From Paracoccaceae bacterium (lineage in GTDB: Bacteria > Pseudomonadota > Alphaproteobacteria > Rhodobacterales > Rhodobacteraceae), in assembly GCA_020832725.1 (NCBI GenBank), contig JAFIEC010000129.1, forward strand, positions 1-9,450: DNA of 9,450 nt, read 5' to 3'. Positions 6,062-9,450 of the stretch are shown here, one piece after another. The notes beneath the pieces are model-generated. The model ran no database searches. It worked only from the letters and a program-made list of their open reading frames with translations, and was not told the origin of the DNA. A program made the translations under genes and the position numbers. The stretch's first letter is position 1; each line of letters opens with the position of its first letter.

Positions 6062-6606
6062 GGGTGGCGCGCGCCCTTCGCCGCCTTGCGCGGTTCCGAC
6101 GCTCCCGCCGAGGGGCCGCCTCTGTCGAGGCGATGCTGGTCTTTCCGCTGCTGTTCTGGGTCTATGCGGGCTCGTTCGTCTATTTCGAGGCGTTCCGCAG
6201 CTACAACGTGACGGTCAAGGCCTCCTATACGATCGGCGACATCCTCTCGCGCTGGACCCATGTCAACGAGTCGGACATGCAGGGCATGAACAGCCTGCTG
6301 CGATACCTCGTTCAGATGCCCGAGGGCGACACCGCCCTGCGGGTCAGTTCGGTCGAATTCTTCGACGACAGCTACACCGTCAACTGGTCCTGGGCCTCGA
6401 CCCCCGGCAACGAGCTCACCAACCAGCGCCTGAAGACGCTGCTGGACTATCTGCCCGTCATGCATGCGGGCGACACGGTCATCGTGACCGAGACGATCGT
6501 GCCCTTCCGGCCCGGCATGCGCGTGGGTCTGCAGGACCGCGACTGGCGCAATGTCGTCGTCACCCGGCCCCGCTTTGCGGGCCAGCTTGCCTGGACAGGC
6601 AACTGA
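6058..6606 (+). CDS. TadE-like pseudopilin (second copy)
   Basis: A 182-residue protein of the same general type as the preceding gene but divergent in sequence. It has a very basic leader (RALRRLARFRRSRRG, 5-19), a likely prepilin-peptidase site after Gly19 with Glu24 at +5 (GAASVEAM), a hydrophobic helix at about 25-45 with LLFWVYAGSFVYFEAF, and a cysteine-free periplasmic domain to the end. The two copies therefore differ sharply in disulfide potential: four cysteines against none. The start overlaps the previous stop as ATGA. It is the last gene of the Tad operon; 67 bases without a clear terminator separate it from soxB. The pairing of two pseudopilins recalls the TadE/TadF pair of model systems. 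Confidence 0.85.
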   Translation: MRVARALRRLARFRRSRRGAASVEAMLVFPLLFWVYAGSFVYFEAFRSYNVTVKASYTIGDILSRWTHVNESDMQGMNSLLRYLVQMPEGDTALRVSSVEFFDDSYTVNWSWASTPGNELTNQRLKTLLDYLPVMHAGDTVIVTETIVPFRPGMRVGLQDRDWRNVVVTRPRFAGQLAWTGN

Positions 6607-6673
6607 GCGAGACCTCCGCCCTTGAAATCCCGCGGCCCGGCTGCTTTCGTGACCCGAGGCAGGAGCGGGACAT

Positions 6674-7924
6674 ATGCGCTATTCCGGATTGAAGGTGCTG
6701 GCCGAGGGGCTGCGGGGCAACCGTGGCTGGACGCAAGCATGGCGCGAGCCAGAGCCGCGCAAGGAATACGACATCGTGCTGATCGGCGGGGGCGGGCACG
6801 GTCTGTCCACAGCCTATTACCTGGCCCGCAACCACGGTCTGCGCAATATCGCGGTTCTGGAAAAGGGCTGGATCGGCGGCGGGAACGTGGGGCGGAACAC
6901 CACGATCGTACGCTCGAACTACTTCCTTCCCGGCAATCAGGAATTCTACGGCCTGTCGCTCCGTTTGTGGGAAGGGCTGGAGGCCGACCTGAACTATAAC
7001 GTCATGTTCTCCCAGCGCGGGCTGCTGAACCTGTTTCACTCGGACGGCCAGCGCGATGCCTTTGCGCGCCGGGGCAACGCGATGGTGAACGCGGGCGACG
7101 ACGGCGTCCTGCTGGACCGCGAGGGGGTGCGGCGGCTGGTGCCCTATCTCGATTTCGACAATGCACGTTTTCCCATACACGGCGGATTGCTGCACGCCCG
7201 CGGTGGCACCGCCCGCCATGACGCCGTCGCCTGGGGCTATGCCCGCGGTGCCGACAGCCGCGGCGTGGACATCGTGCAGAATTGCGAGGTGACCGGCATC
7301 AGGGTGGAGAATGGTGCCGTGCGCGGCGTGGAGACGACACGCGGCGCGATCGCGGCGCGCAAGGTCGGGATCGTGGTCGCGGGCCGCTCCAGCCAGGTCG
7401 CGGCGATGGCCGGTCTGCGCCTGCCCATCGAGAGCCATGTCCTGCAGGCCTTTGTCACCGAGGGGCTGAAGCCGGTGATCAACCATGTCATCGCTTTCGG
7501 CATGGGCCATTTCTACATCAGCCAGTCCGACAAGGGCGGCCTGGTGTTCGGGGGTGACCTGGATTTCCACGCCTCCTATGCCCAGCGCGGCAACCTGCCC
7601 ATGGCCGAGCATGTGATGGAGGCGGGCATGACGCTGATGCCCATGATCGGCAGGGCGCGGGTGCTGCGGTCATGGGGCGGCATCATGGACATGTCCCCCG
7701 ACGGCAGCCCGATCATTGACCGCACCCCGATCGACGGGCTCTATCTCAACGCCGGATGGTGCTATGGCGGTTTCAAGGCGGTGCCGGCATCGGGCTGGTG
7801 CTTTGCCCATCTGCTGGCCACCGACCAACCCCACGAGGCCGCCGCGCGCTATCGTCTCGACCGCTTCCGCGAGGGGCGGCTGATCGACGAGGAAGGCACC
7901 GGCAGCCAGCACAACCTGCACTGA
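6674..7924 (+). CDS. soxB: Sarcosine oxidase subunit beta
   Basis: The 416-residue beta subunit of heterotetrameric sarcosine oxidase, which oxidises sarcosine and carries noncovalent FAD and the covalent FMN at the interface with alpha. The N-terminal Rossmann motif is DIVLIGGGGHGLSTAYYLA, with G38-x-G40-x-x-G43 and the ribose-binding Glu63 in VLEKGW. His182 in GTARHDAVAW corresponds best to the histidine that binds FMN covalently (His173 in the Corynebacterium/Stenotrophomonas enzymes, from memory). RSWGGIMDMSPDGSPII and GWCYGGFKAVPASGW form the conserved C-terminal substrate-domain blocks. The end (SQHNLH) and overall length fit the subtype common in roseobacters rather than the actinobacterial one. 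AGGAG at 6661-6665 sits eight bases before the ATG. It is the first gene of soxBDA, and soxD follows after six bases. Confidence 0.95.
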   Translation: MRYSGLKVLAEGLRGNRGWTQAWREPEPRKEYDIVLIGGGGHGLSTAYYLARNHGLRNIAVLEKGWIGGGNVGRNTTIVRSNYFLPGNQEFYGLSLRLWEGLEADLNYNVMFSQRGLLNLFHSDGQRDAFARRGNAMVNAGDDGVLLDREGVRRLVPYLDFDNARFPIHGGLLHARGGTARHDAVAWGYARGADSRGVDIVQNCEVTGIRVENGAVRGVETTRGAIAARKVGIVVAGRSSQVAAMAGLRLPIESHVLQAFVTEGLKPVINHVIAFGMGHFYISQSDKGGLVFGGDLDFHASYAQRGNLPMAEHVMEAGMTLMPMIGRARVLRSWGGIMDMSPDGSPIIDRTPIDGLYLNAGWCYGGFKAVPASGWCFAHLLATDQPHEAAARYRLDRFREGRLIDEEGTGSQHNLH

Positions 7925-7930
7925 GGGATC

Positions 7931-8203
7931 ATGCGCATCACCTGCCCCTTCTGCGGACCCCGCGACCGGCGCGAATTCACCTATCTGGGCGCCGATGTCT
8001 GGGCCGAGGCCCCCGGCCCCGGGGCCGGTCTCGACGCGCTGGATGCGTGGCTCCACCTGCGCGACAACCCCACCGGCGAGGGGCGGGAGCTTTGGCAGCA
8101 CGAGGGCGGGTGCCGCGCCTGGCTGATCGTGACCCGCAACATGACCACCCATGAGATCCTGTCGGTAGACCCCGCCCCCGGCGCGGGCGGAAAGGTGGCA
8201 TGA
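7931..8203 (+). CDS. soxD: Sarcosine oxidase subunit delta
   Basis: The 90-residue delta subunit, which binds one structural zinc in the heterotetramer. The expected ligands are all present: C5 and C8 in ITCPFCG, and H57 and C61 in QHEGGC, matching the Cys-Cys-His-Cys set of the family. RDRREFTYLG, WLHLRDNPTGEGRELWQH and WLIVTRNMTTHEI are family blocks. A GAGGGAT ribosome site overlaps the end of soxB six bases upstream. Its TGA (8201-8203) overlaps the start of soxA. The length is slightly below the usual ~95-100 residues, with a short PAPGAGGKVA tail. Confidence 0.95.
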   Translation: MRITCPFCGPRDRREFTYLGADVWAEAPGPGAGLDALDAWLHLRDNPTGEGRELWQHEGGCRAWLIVTRNMTTHEILSVDPAPGAGGKVA

Positions 8204-9450
8204 TGCGGCTGTCCACCGGCGGGCTGATCGACCGCGACACGCGCATCTCCTTCAGCTTCGATGGCCGCACGTTTCAGGGCTATGGGGGCGACACGCTGGC
8301 CTCGGCGCTGCTCGGCAACGAGGTGCGGCTCGTGGCGCGTTCGTTCAAGTATCATCGGCCCCGGGGCATCGTCACCGCAGGCTCCGAAGAGCCGTCGGCG
8401 CTGGTGACATTGGGCGAGGGCGCGGCCCAGACCCCGAACCTGCGCGCCACCATGCTGGAGCTTTACCCGGGCCTCGCCGCCCGCAGCCAGAACCGGATGC
8501 TGTCGCTGCGCCATGACCTGCTGGCGGTGAACGACCTGCTGGCGCCCTTTCTCGGCGCGGGCTTCTACTACAAGACCTTCATGTGGCCGCCCGCCTTCTG
8601 GGAGAGGCTCTATGAGCCGCTCATTCGCCGCGCCGCCGGGCTGGGGGCGCTCTCGGGCAAGCCGGACGAGGCCGAGCACGAGCGCGCCTTCGCCTTTTGC
8701 GACCTGCTGGTGATCGGTGCGGGCCCTGCCGGGCTGATGGCGGCCCTTGCGGCAGGTCGGTCGGGGGCCGACGTCATCCTGGCCGACGAGGATGCCCGGC
8801 CCGGAGGGCGCATGAATGCCGAGGCCGAGGAGGTGGCGGGCCGCCCCGCACATCTCTGGGCGCAGGAGGTTCTGGCCGAGCTGGAGAGCCTGCCCAATGT
8901 GCGCGTGATGCGCCGCACCACCGTCACGGGCGCCTATGATGGCGGCACCTATGCCGCATTGGAACGGGTAAGCGAGCATCTGGCCCAGCCGCCCGGAGGC
9001 ACGCCCGAGGCCTGCTTCTGGCGCATCGCGGCCCGTCAGGCGATCCTCGCCACGGGTGCACTGGAGCGCGGCATCGCCTTTCCCGGCAACGACCGGCCCG
9101 GTGTGATGCTGGCGGGTGCCGTGCGCAGCTATCTTCACCGCCATGCCGTGGCCGCAGGTCGGCGGGTTGCGGTCTTCACCAACAATGATGACGGCTGGCG
9201 CACGGCCCGCGACCTGTCGCGGCAAGGCATCGAGGCCACCCTTGTCGATATCCGACCCGGGGCGCTGTCGGACGCCGGGCGCGCGCGGGTGATCACCGGC
9301 GGACAGGTCATCGCAACGGGCGGGCGGCGGGGCCTGCGCGAGGTGCTGGTGCGGACCGCACAGGGCGAAGAGCGCCTTGAGGTGGAATGCCTCGCGGTAT
9401 CGGGCGGCTGGAACCCGGCGCTGCAGCTGTCGTGCCACCTCGGCGCGCGG
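8200..9450 (+). CDS. soxA: Sarcosine oxidase subunit alpha, N-terminal part (runs off the window)
   Basis: The first 417 codons of the ~1000-residue alpha subunit are open to the right edge. Tandem ATGATG (8200, 8203) overlaps the soxD stop, and either ATG could be the start. Residues ~10-72 form the ferredoxin-like (Fer2-type) N-terminal domain without cluster cysteines (FDGRTFQGYGGDTLASALL, SFKYHRPRGI, TAGSEEPSALV). A linker with GFYYKTFMWPPAFWERLYEPLI follows, then the dinucleotide-binding domain CDLLVIGAGPAGLMAALAAG (GxGxxG at 173-178), which holds NAD+ in this family, and AILATGALER-GIAFPGNDRPGVM. The C-terminal aminomethyl/folate (GcvT-like) domain, which makes methylene-tetrahydrofolate, lies beyond the window. 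soxG would be expected next. A long minus-strand open frame across this region is only its shadow. Confidence 0.95.
   Translation, partial: MMRLSTGGLIDRDTRISFSFDGRTFQGYGGDTLASALLGNEVRLVARSFKYHRPRGIVTAGSEEPSALVTLGEGAAQTPNLRATMLELYPGLAARSQNRMLSLRHDLLAVNDLLAPFLGAGFYYKTFMWPPAFWERLYEPLIRRAAGLGALSGKPDEAEHERAFAFCDLLVIGAGPAGLMAALAAGRSGADVILADEDARPGGRMNAEAEEVAGRPAHLWAQEVLAELESLPNVRVMRRTTVTGAYDGGTYAALERVSEHLAQPPGGTPEACFWRIAARQAILATGALERGIAFPGNDRPGVMLAGAVRSYLHRHAVAAGRRVAVFTNNDDGWRTARDLSRQGIEATLVDIRPGALSDAGRARVITGGQVIATGGRRGLREVLVRTAQGEERLEVECLAVSGGWNPALQLSCHLGAR

Noticed and set aside
6560..7612. Minus-strand open frame of 350 codons
   Set aside because: It is the complement of soxB; no domain and no credible start.
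8013..8028. Perfect 16-bp palindrome CCGGCCCCGGGGCCGG
   Set aside because: It lies within soxD and encodes a Pro/Gly-rich turn. Low-complexity GC codons explain it without any site function.
7981..9438. Long minus-strand open frame of 485 codons
   Set aside because: It lies antisense to soxD and soxA, which have full family signatures. Its composition (rich in Arg, Ala, Gly, His, Gln) is typical of the complement of a GC-rich gene.
1..9450. CRISPR arrays, insertion sequences, prophage or integration sites
   Set aside because: No spaced direct repeats, transposase or integrase motifs were seen, and no repeat of the tRNA 3' end that would mark an attachment site.

Overview
The window reads as chromosomal DNA from a GC-rich alphaproteobacterium, most likely Rhodobacteraceae/Paracoccaceae. 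Support comes from an aa3-type oxidase subunit I that resembles the Paracoccus protein as I recall it, a tRNA-His of the unusual alphaproteobacterial type (no encoded G-1, A at position 73), a soxBDA sarcosine oxidase operon of the roseobacter type, and a GDH of rhodobacterial character. I see no mobile element, CRISPR array, phage gene or integration site.

Layout. 1-1043 (+): the 3' end of ctaD, then a DUF2244 membrane protein whose start overlaps the ctaD stop by one base. 1100-1537 (-): a GatB/YqeY-domain protein that ends at a TAA seven sense codons before what looks like its ancestral end. 1626-1741 (+): a promoter and the tRNA-His(GUG) gene. 1758-2357 (+): an unrecognised two-helix membrane protein starting 16 bases after the tRNA CCA. 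2366-3796 (-): a full-length Glu/Leu/Phe/Val dehydrogenase (gdhA) reading frame broken at codon 116 by one in-frame TAA. 3797-4064: a divergent intergenic region. 4065-6606 (+): three tightly overlapping genes for a VWA-containing TadG-like protein and two TadE-like pseudopilins. 6674-9450 (+): soxB, soxD and the 5' part of soxA, which runs off the window.

How the genes fit together. The ctaD product is the catalytic subunit of the respiratory terminal oxidase. The Tad trio supplies envelope and minor-pilin components of a Flp/Tad pilus whose motor genes are not here. The sox genes encode heterotetrameric sarcosine oxidase, which demethylates sarcosine (the end of glycine betaine/creatine breakdown) to glycine and passes the methyl carbon to tetrahydrofolate. 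An intact GDH would link glutamate and 2-oxoglutarate.

The most notable observations are the two in-frame TAA codons (in gdhA and in the yqeY-like gene), in a window where every other readable gene ends in TGA or TAG, and the atypical tRNA-His placed directly against a protein-coding gene. I did not find a convincing new multi-gene system. The interrupted genes are the real anomaly, and base-calling error has to be excluded first.
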